A DNA stretch of 5,497 nucleotides, taken from positions 1-5,497 of the forward strand of contig JALHUP010000277.1 of assembly GCA_022866585.1 (NCBI GenBank). The letters run 5' to 3'. The notes below the pieces were generated by a model. The model worked only from the letters and a program-made list of their open reading frames with translations, ran no database searches and was not told where the DNA came from. This DNA comes from Candidatus Zixiibacteriota bacterium (GTDB lineage: Bacteria > Zixibacteria > MSB-5A5 > SM1-73). Below, piece by piece: positions 1-4,681 of the stretch (positions are counted from its first letter, which is position 1; each line of letters opens with the position of its first letter). A program made the position numbers and the translations under genes.

Positions 1-279
1 AAAGAGGGCGATCTTTATTCGGCTGTCTGTCTTGAACTTAATGTGGCTTCGCAGGGGAAGACTATTGAGGAAGCCAAGAAAAACTTACAGGAAGCTGTGG
101 AGTTATACCTTGAAGACGTTCTTGAAGCAGGGGATGAACAAGAGTTTATTCCTCGTCCAGCTTCAAAGGAAGAATGGTTAAAATTCTTTGAGGCGGAGGC
201 TAAGTTCATGGCTAAAGAGCTATCCAAGACTTCTTTGTCGAAAAGGGTTAAGTTTGAGGAAATAGTTTATGCCAGATAA
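1..279 (+). CDS. hicB: HicB-family antitoxin (5' end outside the window)
   Basis: The frame is open from base 1 and ends at TAA 277-279, so the true start lies upstream; the GTG at 43 is internal. The residues before it (EGDLYSAVCLEL) and the following VASQGKTIEEAKKNLQEAVELYLE stretch match the conserved core of small HicB antitoxins, the partial RNase-H-like fold that binds and blocks HicA. Probably only a dozen or so N-terminal residues are missing. The C-terminal part is rich in charged residues (FFEAEAKFMAKELSK) and shows no clear helix-turn-helix or ribbon-helix-helix, so I cannot say whether this protein binds its own promoter. The last 11 nt overlap the start of hicA, the coupling usual for TA pairs. 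Antitoxin-first order is the reverse of E. coli hicAB but common elsewhere. Seen: sequence motif and overlap. Known: HicB neutralises HicA. Inferred: that this pair is active. Confidence 0.86.
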   Translation, partial: KEGDLYSAVCLELNVASQGKTIEEAKKNLQEAVELYLEDVLEAGDEQEFIPRPASKEEWLKFFEAEAKFMAKELSKTSLSKRVKFEEIVYAR

Positions 280-505
280 GAGACTTCTCTCTCTTTCAAG
301 TAAAGATGTAAAAAAAATCCTAAAAGAGAATAACTTTATACTAAGCCGTCAAAAAGGAAGTCATCAGCAATTTGTAGGTAATGTAAAAGGGAAGAAGAGA
401 CGAGTAACGGTGATTGTTAATCAAAAGCATTTTGCACCAAGAACTCTAAAAAGCATGATTTCACAGTCTGGGCTTAGCGAGGGGGAATGGTTAGAAAGTA
501 TATAG
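269..505 (+). CDS. hicA: HicA-family toxin, mRNA interferase
   Basis: This 78-residue protein has the size and layout of HicA toxins, small dsRBD-fold ribonucleases that cut mRNA independently of the ribosome and stall growth until HicB binds them. The N-terminal LSSKDVKKILKENNF segment is the typical first helix. It is followed by SRQKGSHQQF (residues 26-35), where His32 is the expected catalytic histidine in the family's G-S/T-H motif. A basic strand region (KGKKRRVTVIVN) and a C-terminal helix (RTLKSMISQSGLS) complete the fold. The ATG at 269 is preceded by GAGGA at 256-260 with an 8-nt spacer, a good ribosome binding site lying inside the end of hicB. The frame is intact and nothing suggests inactivation. 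The stop at 503-505 is only 11 nt before the preferred lptE start. Confidence 0.91.
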   Translation: MPDKRLLSLSSKDVKKILKENNFILSRQKGSHQQFVGNVKGKKRRVTVIVNQKHFAPRTLKSMISQSGLSEGEWLESI

Positions 506-516
506 AAACTAAGAGA

Positions 517-1083
517 ATGCAGAACAACCTCAAAAAATCTGTTTTCCATTTACCTTTCTCTGTTTTCTGTCTGCTGGGTACTGCCTCCTGTCTACTACTT
601 TTCACATCCGGATGCGGGGTCTACTCCTTTTCTGGATCGAGCATCCCGGGAGTAAAAACCATAGCGGTGCCACTTTTCGACAATCAAACTCAGGAATATG
701 GGATCAGGGAGAGCTTGACTTCCGCTGTTGCCGATAGATTTGTCAAAGACAACACTTTGAAAGTGGTCAATGAGAAGATAACAGATTCGATCCTGCATGG
801 GTCGATCACTAAATATGTAAGGGAAAGCCATACCTTTGATGAGCAGGAAAACATCAAGGAATATATAGTCCGAATTTGGGTAAATGTGTGGTTTGAGGAA
901 AAAAAAAGCAAAAAGATCATTTGGAAAGACGATAATAGAGAGGGATGGGGAATCTACTGCGTCAAAGATTGTGTAGACGAAAGTGGAAATCCAAAGTCGG
1001 ATGAGACCGAGGATGATGGCAAGCAAAGAGCCATAGAGAAATTGGCTGAAGATATTGTGAATAAGACGGTCAAGGGATGGTAG
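517..1083 (+). CDS. lptE: LptE-like LPS-assembly outer-membrane lipoprotein
   Basis: From the ATG at 517 the product is 188 residues with a lipoprotein signal. The N-region carries K6 and K7, a hydrophobic core spans about residues 8-29, and the box is TSGC with the lipidated Cys33. The mature start (CGVYSFSGSSIPGVKTIAVPLF) followed by an IRESLTSAVADRF helix is typical of LptE/RlpB-type proteins. These plug the LptD barrel and help place LPS in the outer leaflet. The C-terminus (KQRAIEKLAEDIVNKTVKGW) is the usual amphipathic helix. The lipobox is imperfect, with Thr rather than Leu at -3. An in-frame ATG at 487 would add ten residues and overlap hicA by 19 nt. I prefer 517 because it gives a normal signal-peptide N-region, but neither start has a well-spaced Shine-Dalgarno. 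The bases encoding residues 8-28 form a heptanucleotide repeat. The family call is from motif recognition and the role is from the family. Confidence 0.78.
   Translation: MQNNLKKSVFHLPFSVFCLLGTASCLLLFTSGCGVYSFSGSSIPGVKTIAVPLFDNQTQEYGIRESLTSAVADRFVKDNTLKVVNEKITDSILHGSITKYVRESHTFDEQENIKEYIVRIWVNVWFEEKKSKKIIWKDDNREGWGIYCVKDCVDESGNPKSDETEDDGKQRAIEKLAEDIVNKTVKGW
538..600 (+). repeat. Degenerate 7-bp tandem repeat inside the lptE signal-peptide code
   Basis: Nine consecutive 7-bp units run in perfect register: TCTGTTT, TCCATTT, ACCTTTC, TCTGTTT, TCTGTCT, GCTGGGT, ACTGCCT, CCTGTCT, ACTACTT (rough consensus NCTGNYT). Three units make 21 bp, so the protein shows a 7-residue period: SVFHLPF, SVFCLLG, TASCLLL. 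The repeat covers exactly codons 8-28, the hydrophobic core of the lipoprotein signal. Confidence 0.7.
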
Positions 1084-1085
1084 GT

Positions 1086-1141
1086 TTTTAGGTTAAAGGT
1101 GAAAGGTTTAAGGTTCAAAATTAAAGATTCAAAATTTAAGG
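1086..1141 (+). repeat. Degenerate 7-bp tandem repeat downstream of lptE
   Basis: Eight 7-bp units follow one another without a break in register: TTTTAGG, TTAAAGG, TGAAAGG, TTTAAGG, TTCAAAA, TTAAAGA, TTCAAAA, TTTAAGG. The consensus is roughly TTNAARR. The array begins three bases after the lptE stop and resembles the short tandem heptanucleotide repeats seen in intergenic DNA of cyanobacteria and various other bacteria. The period matches the repeat inside lptE but the consensus differs. Confidence 0.7.
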
Positions 1142-1163
1142 GGAAAGACGAAGAGTTCTCAAT

Positions 1164-1185
1164 TCAAAATGTATTGACATTTTGA
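1164..1185. promoter_or_regulatory. 8-bp inverted repeat overlapping the -35 box (candidate operator)
   Basis: TCAAAATG (1164-1171) and CATTTTGA (1178-1185) are perfect reverse complements separated by TATTGA. The TTGACA at 1174-1179 spans the spacer and the start of the right arm. A dyad on a -35 hexamer is a common layout for a repressor site. It could also be a weak terminator hairpin for lptE, but there is no T-run after it. Confidence 0.4.
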
Positions 1186-1202
1186 GGATGTGGTTGTAGA
1201 TT
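1174..1202 (+). promoter_or_regulatory. Candidate sigma-70 type promoter for the PorV/PorQ-like gene
   Basis: A consensus -35 (TTGACA, 1174-1179) is followed after exactly 17 bp by TAGATT (1197-1202), which matches TATAAT at four of six positions. Transcription from here would start near 1209 and give a leader of about 110 nt before the ATG at 1319. This placement also argues against the GTG at 1190 as a start codon. Confidence 0.5.
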
Positions 1203-1251
1203 ATAGCTTGCACGGATGTGGTCACCCCGGAGAAAAATTACCCGTGGATGC

Positions 1252-1284
1252 TTGCCAACCATGGATAACATCCATGGTGAGCAA
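1252..1284 (+). promoter_or_regulatory. Stable hairpin in the leader of the PorV/PorQ-like gene
   Basis: ACCATGGA (1258-1265) pairs perfectly with TCCATGGT (1271-1278) around a 5-nt loop (TAACA). TTGC (1252-1255) pairs with GCAA (1281-1284) across a small internal loop. A second GCTTGC copy lies upstream at 1206-1211 and offers an alternative partner for GCAA. CACGG (1211-1215) can pair with CCGTG (1242-1246). I do not recognise a known riboswitch class. Confidence 0.4.
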
Positions 1285-1318
1285 AGGCAAAATTCGGATT
1301 AACAAAAAGGATGAAAAA

Positions 1319-2263
1319 ATGAAAAAAACAATCTCTATTGGGATGATGGCAATTGTGGTTTTGATTTTGATCCACTCTACGTCATTCGCCATTAATTCAA
1401 AAGTGGGCACCACCGCCTATTCATTTTTAAAGATCGACGTCAGCGCCAGGTCAACTGCCATGGGGGGAGCTTTCGTAGGACTCTCGGATGACCAATCCGC
1501 CCTATATTTCAATCCCGCTGGATTGATTCAGATAGAAAAAAAGAGCTTTTTCACCACCTACAATAATTACCTGTCCGATGTCCAGTCTGGATTTTTGGGC
1601 TATGTGCATCCTTATGGTGAAAATACTCGCTTGGGGGTTTCAGTCCATTATTTCAATTACGGTTCCATGAGCAAAAGAGGTAATCAAAACGAAGACTTGG
1701 GGACTTTTGGAGCATCGGATTTTGCCATAGGTTTATCTTGGGTAAAAAGTATTAACTCACAATTCAGCTTAGGAGCAACGGGCAAGTTCATCTATGAAGG
1801 AATCGAAAATTTTTCTTCTGATGCCTTAGCCCTCGATTTAGGGGTTATCCACGTTTCCAAAGATGAACGCACCAGATTTGGTCTGGTAGGGCAGAATGTG
1901 GGAGTTCAGCTCAAGGGTTTCACCAAGAGCCATAAGGATGATTTGCCCACTGCGGTAAAAGTGGGAATGTCTCATCATATGCGAGAACTGCCTCTAACCG
2001 TGGCTTTGGATTTAGCCAAGTCCTTTGACAATGACATATTTTTCAACTTGGGTGGCGAATTCACCGCTTTAGAACCCCTATACCTGAGATTGGGATGGAG
2101 CTCATTTGGCAAAAACTTCAAGACCGATTCTGACAAAGACAATCTGGCTGGATTTGCGGCAGGGTTTGGAGTAACCTGGAAAGTTTACCGGTTCGATTAC
2201 GCCTATTCCTCTTATGCCGATTTAGGAGGGGTGCACAAAATCTCGGTTTCAGGTGGAATTTGA
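1319..2263 (+). CDS. PorV/PorQ-family outer-membrane beta-barrel protein
   Basis: The product is 314 residues and begins with a classical signal peptide (MKKTISIGMMAIVVLILIHS, then TSFA with predicted cleavage after Ala24). The mature N-terminus carries the hallmark of PorV/PorQ and related FadL-like barrels: residues about 32-70 include FLKIDVSARSTAMGGAFVGL and DDQSALYFNPAGL. The rest alternates polar and hydrophobic strands with aromatic girdles (FGVTWKVYRFDYAYSS) and ends in a strand, KISVSGGI. In Bacteroidetes PorV is a shuttle of type IX secretion and PorQ is related; many relatives in other FCB phyla have no assigned job, so I assign only family and location. The ATG at 1319 has AGGA at 1308-1311 with a 7-nt spacer. 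The frame is open back to a GTG at 1190, but the extra 43 residues would bury the signal peptide and cover the promoter. A long leader implies its own regulation. Confidence 0.82.
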   Translation: MKKTISIGMMAIVVLILIHSTSFAINSKVGTTAYSFLKIDVSARSTAMGGAFVGLSDDQSALYFNPAGLIQIEKKSFFTTYNNYLSDVQSGFLGYVHPYGENTRLGVSVHYFNYGSMSKRGNQNEDLGTFGASDFAIGLSWVKSINSQFSLGATGKFIYEGIENFSSDALALDLGVIHVSKDERTRFGLVGQNVGVQLKGFTKSHKDDLPTAVKVGMSHHMRELPLTVALDLAKSFDNDIFFNLGGEFTALEPLYLRLGWSSFGKNFKTDSDKDNLAGFAAGFGVTWKVYRFDYAYSSYADLGGVHKISVSGGI

Positions 2264-2300
2264 AAAATATTCTAACTTATTCATTTTGAATTGCATCTTG

Positions 2301-2333
2301 GGCGAGCCTCAAATGATTCGCCTTTTAAGTTTT
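2301..2333 (+). terminator. Weak candidate intrinsic terminator after the barrel gene
   Basis: GGCGAG (2301-2306) can pair with TTCGCC (2317-2322), with one G-U pair, around a 10-nt loop. It is followed by TTTTAAGTTTT. The stem is short and the T-run is broken, so termination may be inefficient. The position, 38 bp after the stop codon, is right. Confidence 0.42.
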
Positions 2334-2379
2334 AAAGATGTGATGGAGTTCCAAAAAGCCAAGAGGGGGAGGTTTTCTT

Positions 2380-2403
2380 GGAGTGTCAAGCTTTAGCTTG
2401 GAC
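2380..2403 (+). repeat. REP-like palindrome with GGAG head (left copy)
   Basis: GGAGT is followed by a 7-bp stem (GTCAAGC with GCTTG, bulged G2401, then AC), closed by a TTTA loop at 2392-2395. A GGAG or GTAG tetranucleotide at the foot of an imperfect palindrome is the layout of REP elements mobilised by RAYT transposases. The partner copy lies inverted at 2446-2469. Confidence 0.5.
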
Positions 2404-2406
2404 TAT

Positions 2407-2424
2407 GACTTCTTGGACTTCTTG
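2407..2424 (+). repeat. Perfect tandem duplication of a 9-mer
   Basis: GACTTCTTG occurs twice back to back (2407-2415 and 2416-2424) in the spacer between the two REP-like palindromes. It is a small local duplication with no evident function. Confidence 0.6.
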
Positions 2425-2445
2425 AAAGGGAGCAGGTTTCTACAA

Positions 2446-2469
2446 GGTTCACCTAAAGGTGACCACTCC
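2446..2469 (-). repeat. REP-like palindrome with GGAG head (right copy, inverted)
   Basis: Read on the minus strand, this is again a 24-nt unit: GGAGT, a 7-bp stem (GGTCACC with GGTGA, a bulged A, then CC) and the same TTTA loop. The bulge sits at the same place as in the left copy. Four stem pairs differ from the left copy and all four remain paired. The two copies are bounded by TGGAGTG (2379-2385) and CACTCCA (2464-2470 region), giving a REPIN-like unit of about 90 bp. Confidence 0.5.
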
Positions 2470-2508
2470 AGATTCTACTTCCTTCGGACGAGTTCTCAGG
2501 ATGAAACC

Positions 2509-2529
2509 TCTCTGAGCACTTTTCAGAGA
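2509..2529. repeat. 7-bp stem-loop in the intergenic repeat patch
   Basis: TCTCTGA (2509-2515) pairs perfectly with TCAGAGA (2523-2529) around a 7-nt loop. No T-run follows on the + strand, so it is not a convincing terminator. It looks like part of the repetitive patch upstream of the SPFH gene. I see no gene between 2264 and 2592 and no clear promoter for the next gene. Confidence 0.35.
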
Positions 2530-2592
2530 CCTCTATGAAAAAACAAAGGGAAAAAGTAAAAAATCAAACCTTTTAATCCATAAGGAGGTGGA

Positions 2593-3393
2593 ATGATGAA
2601 TAAGCGACTTTGGTTGGTGGTAATTTTATTTTCCTTGCTATTGGTCGGCTGTGGGACCAGCATCCCTTCTGGTCACAACGGAGTAAAGTATTACAAATTT
2701 CGCGAAGGGACCCAGATAGGTAGAATTTACGGAGAGGGATTCCAATGGCACTTGCCCTGGAACTCATTTTTCGTATACAAAACCCAGACGGACGAAAGAA
2801 AGGAGGTTTTGCAGGTTCTGTCAGCAGACGGAGCCTCCATTGAGCTGGAGACCTCAGTGTGGTTCAGACCTATAATTAATAAACTCGACAGCCTCCAGAT
2901 CACCATAGGTCCCAACTATTACGAGGTGGTAATTGGTCCTGCATTGAGAGGAGAGGGACGAAGCATTGTGGGTAGGTATAAGCCGGATGAGCTTTATAGC
3001 ACCAAAAGGGAGATAATAGCCTCTGAGATTCTGGGGACGATGCAGAATCTCTTAAAAGATAAATATGTGGAGGTGCAAAACATCATAATCCGAAATGTGA
3101 TCCTGCCCAAAAATGTTTCGGATGCCATCAATGAGAAATTAGCCGCAGATCAGGCGCAACAGAAGATGCAATTTGTGCTGATGAAAGAAACACAGGAGGC
3201 AGAGAGGAAAAGAATCGAGGCTCAGGGAATAGCGGACTTCCAGCGAATCATTACCCAGGGATTAACCAAAAATCTTTTGTTGTGGAAGGGGATAGAGGCG
3301 ACCGAGAAGCTGGCCGAAAGTCCCAATAGTAAGGTAGTCGTAATAGGAAGCTCGGAATCGGGACTGCCATTGATTTTGGGTGGTGAGAAATAA
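2593..3393 (+). CDS. SPFH/Band-7 (prohibitin-like) lipoprotein
   Basis: This 266-residue protein starts with a textbook lipoprotein signal: MMNKRLW, a hydrophobic core (LVVILFSLLL) and the LVGC box with lipidated Cys20. It continues with an SPFH domain (residues about 25-180), recognisable from IPSGHNGVKYYKF, GEGFQWHLPW, VLSADGASIELETSVWFR and VEVQNIIIRNVILP. A long charged helix (about 180-245, EKLAADQAQQKMQFVLMKET onward, KETQEAERKRIEAQGIADF) should form the oligomerising coiled coil. SPFH proteins build ring- or cage-like scaffolds that organise membranes and proteases. Here the anchor is a lipid rather than the more usual N-terminal membrane helix, so it should sit on the periplasmic face of a membrane. 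Asp is absent at +2 (Gly21), so the outer membrane is possible. The AAGGAGG at 2582-2588 is a near-perfect ribosome site. It is 4 nt from the first ATG and 7 nt from the second (2596), which may be the true start. Confidence 0.88.
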   Translation: MMNKRLWLVVILFSLLLVGCGTSIPSGHNGVKYYKFREGTQIGRIYGEGFQWHLPWNSFFVYKTQTDERKEVLQVLSADGASIELETSVWFRPIINKLDSLQITIGPNYYEVVIGPALRGEGRSIVGRYKPDELYSTKREIIASEILGTMQNLLKDKYVEVQNIIIRNVILPKNVSDAINEKLAADQAQQKMQFVLMKETQEAERKRIEAQGIADFQRIITQGLTKNLLLWKGIEATEKLAESPNSKVVVIGSSESGLPLILGGEK

Positions 3394-3443
3394 GGCGACC
3401 TCTTTCCAGACAAGTCTCCGTGCAAGATCATTTCATAACACAA

Positions 3444-3467
3444 GGGGTAAGGCAATTGTCCTGCCCC
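3444..3467. repeat. 24-bp near-perfect palindrome
   Basis: GGGGTAAGGCAA (3444-3455) faces TTGTCCTGCCCC (3456-3467). Ten of the twelve positions pair canonically or nearly so; in detail there are nine Watson-Crick pairs, two G-T pairs and one A-C mismatch. It lies 51 bp after the SPFH stop. With no central loop and no T-run it is more likely a dispersed intergenic palindrome or a protein site than a terminator. Confidence 0.5.
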
Positions 3468-3582
3468 AACGGTGCCATCGGATTATACACTATAGAAAGC
3501 TTAAGCAGAATTATGCAACAGTTAACTGAAAGGTGCTATTTTTGAATTTCCCTTTTTTGTTGGAAGATTAGTTTTTGATAAA

Positions 3583-3611
3583 TTGTATATGTTTGTTACC
3601 GATTATATAAT
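3583..3611 (+). promoter_or_regulatory. Candidate promoter for the ATP-grasp/phosphomutase pair
   Basis: A perfect TATAAT lies at 3606-3611 in an AT-rich stretch. The -35 at the ideal 17-bp spacing is poor (TTGTAT, 3583-3588); a better TTGATA at 3575-3580 is 25 bp away, too far. Transcription would begin near 3618, leaving a leader of about 125 nt. No coding region was seen in 3394-3742. Confidence 0.4.
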
Positions 3612-3649
3612 TGAGCAGGGCGTGAAACTATTCTTTTAGGTTATTCATC

Positions 3650-3706
3650 CTTTGGAGAAAATATTTTTCTGTTGCTTTTTTGGAGGAAGTTTAATATTCT
3701 CCAAAG
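3650..3706 (+). promoter_or_regulatory. Two mutually exclusive hairpins in the ATP-grasp leader
   Basis: The arm TTCTCCAAAG (3697-3706) is a perfect complement of CTTTGGAGAA (3650-3659). It also complements TTTGGAGGAA (3679-3688), giving 9 bp with one bulged G and an 8-nt loop. The distal pairing can be lengthened through ATATT/AATAT. Only one pairing can form at a time. The structure ends 24 nt before the ribosome site at 3731-3738. Confidence 0.42.
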
Positions 3707-3742
3707 AGATTACAATCTGCTAATCAAACGAGGTAGGAATTT

Positions 3743-4681
3743 TTGCAAATTTTCGATTTAGCCATAGCCTGGTGTTGGAAATACGACGCGGACTTCATCT
3801 TTCAAATAGATAAAGAATGCGGAAAAAGAGGGCTCTTTTCCTATTTGGTTCATCCCCATAATTTATTCGAGACCATGCACAAAATCGACTCCGGGGAGTT
3901 GGGGTTCAAGGTCTTCTTTGATCGCGCCTCCGACCAAGAGGAGGAGTTTGATGGATTGGTAGATTTAATGAAGGCTTGTCAGGTGAGGATGATCAATGAC
4001 GTGGACAAGGCTTTATGGGCCTCGGACAAAGCCACCATGCATTTGGAATTTCTGACCCACGGGATAAACGTTCCTTATACCATCATTCTTCCCCCTTACG
4101 AGGAGAATCCCGATTTGAATTCAATCCCTTTGGAAAAGGTGGGAAAACCCTTTGTGATCAAACCTGCCTGTGGAGGATGTGGAGATGGGGTGGTCCTGGA
4201 TGCCCAAAGTATAAAGGATATTCAAATAGCCCGGCAGGAGTATGAAAATGACAAATATCTGGTGCAAGAAAAAATATTCCCCGTTCAGATAGGAAAAAAA
4301 AGAGCCTGGTTCAGGGTCTTTTATGTGTGTGGAGAGGTTCTTCCCTGCTGGTGGGACGATCAGACCAGGATTGCAGACGTTTTAAGCCCCTCTCAAATAG
4401 ACGAAAAGATTTATTTGGGAATTGAAGAGATCATTCGGAAAATAGCCTCTATTTCCAAGTTGGATCTGTTTTCCACCGAGATTGCCCTGATTCCTCCTGA
4501 AAAGCTTTTGGTCATAGACCATGCCAACGACCAGGTGGATTTGAGAAAAAAATCGTCTCATTTCGATGGCATCCCCGATGAGGTGGTGGATAGAATAGTC
4601 ACTGGTTTAGTCGACTATGTGCAAAGATACGTAGCTCGAACCTCCATCAGAACAGAATTTTCAAGATGCAAAAAGATTTGA
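3743..4681 (+). CDS. ATP-grasp domain protein of unknown substrate
   Basis: This 312-residue protein has a pre-ATP-grasp domain (1-90, with FDLAIAWCWKYDADF and KVFFDRASD) and then an ATP-grasp fold. DKATMHLEF (95-103) opens the nucleotide domain. PFVIKPACGGCGDG (136-149) holds the ATP-binding Lys140 and the glycine-rich loop. YLVQEKIFP (172-180) is the hinge, with Glu176. RAWFRVF (187-193), TEIAL (245-249) and IDHANDQVDLR (258-268) supply the metal and acceptor side (Asp259, Asn262, Arg268). The family joins a carboxylate, through an acyl phosphate, to an amine or thiol. The fold is closest in feel to RimK-like enzymes, but I cannot name the substrate. C143 and C146 inside the glycine loop are unusual. 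The start is TTG at 3743, because an in-frame TAG at 3734-3736 blocks anything earlier and AGGTAGGA (3731-3738) precedes it. The end overlaps the mutase start by 16 nt, indicating translational coupling. Confidence 0.85.
   Translation: MQIFDLAIAWCWKYDADFIFQIDKECGKRGLFSYLVHPHNLFETMHKIDSGELGFKVFFDRASDQEEEFDGLVDLMKACQVRMINDVDKALWASDKATMHLEFLTHGINVPYTIILPPYEENPDLNSIPLEKVGKPFVIKPACGGCGDGVVLDAQSIKDIQIARQEYENDKYLVQEKIFPVQIGKKRAWFRVFYVCGEVLPCWWDDQTRIADVLSPSQIDEKIYLGIEEIIRKIASISKLDLFSTEIALIPPEKLLVIDHANDQVDLRKKSSHFDGIPDEVVDRIVTGLVDYVQRYVARTSIRTEFSRCKKI

Noticed and set aside
487..516. Longer lptE start at ATG 487
   Set aside because: The purine run before it ends almost at the ATG, leaving no usable spacing, and the signal peptide would gain a ten-residue charged tail. 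Not excluded, but less likely than 517.
595..1026. Minus-strand open frame of 143 codons inside lptE
   Set aside because: It is antisense to a well-supported gene, has no recognisable motif, and its composition is what the opposite frame would give.
1190..1318. In-frame extension of the PorV/PorQ-like gene to a GTG at 1190
   Set aside because: The 43 extra residues would bury a standard signal peptide, have no ribosome site and overlap the candidate promoter and leader hairpin; the ATG at 1319 has a well-placed AGGA.
1240..1318. Possible c-di-GMP-I (GEMM) riboswitch, from GGTGAGCAAAGGC resembling the GEMM core
   Set aside because: The GNRA loop is absent, key core bases differ and there is no room for the second conserved helix before the ribosome site.
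3394..3430. Terminator directly after the SPFH gene
   Set aside because: Only a 4-bp AGAC/GTCT palindrome with a 2-nt loop is present and no T-run follows.
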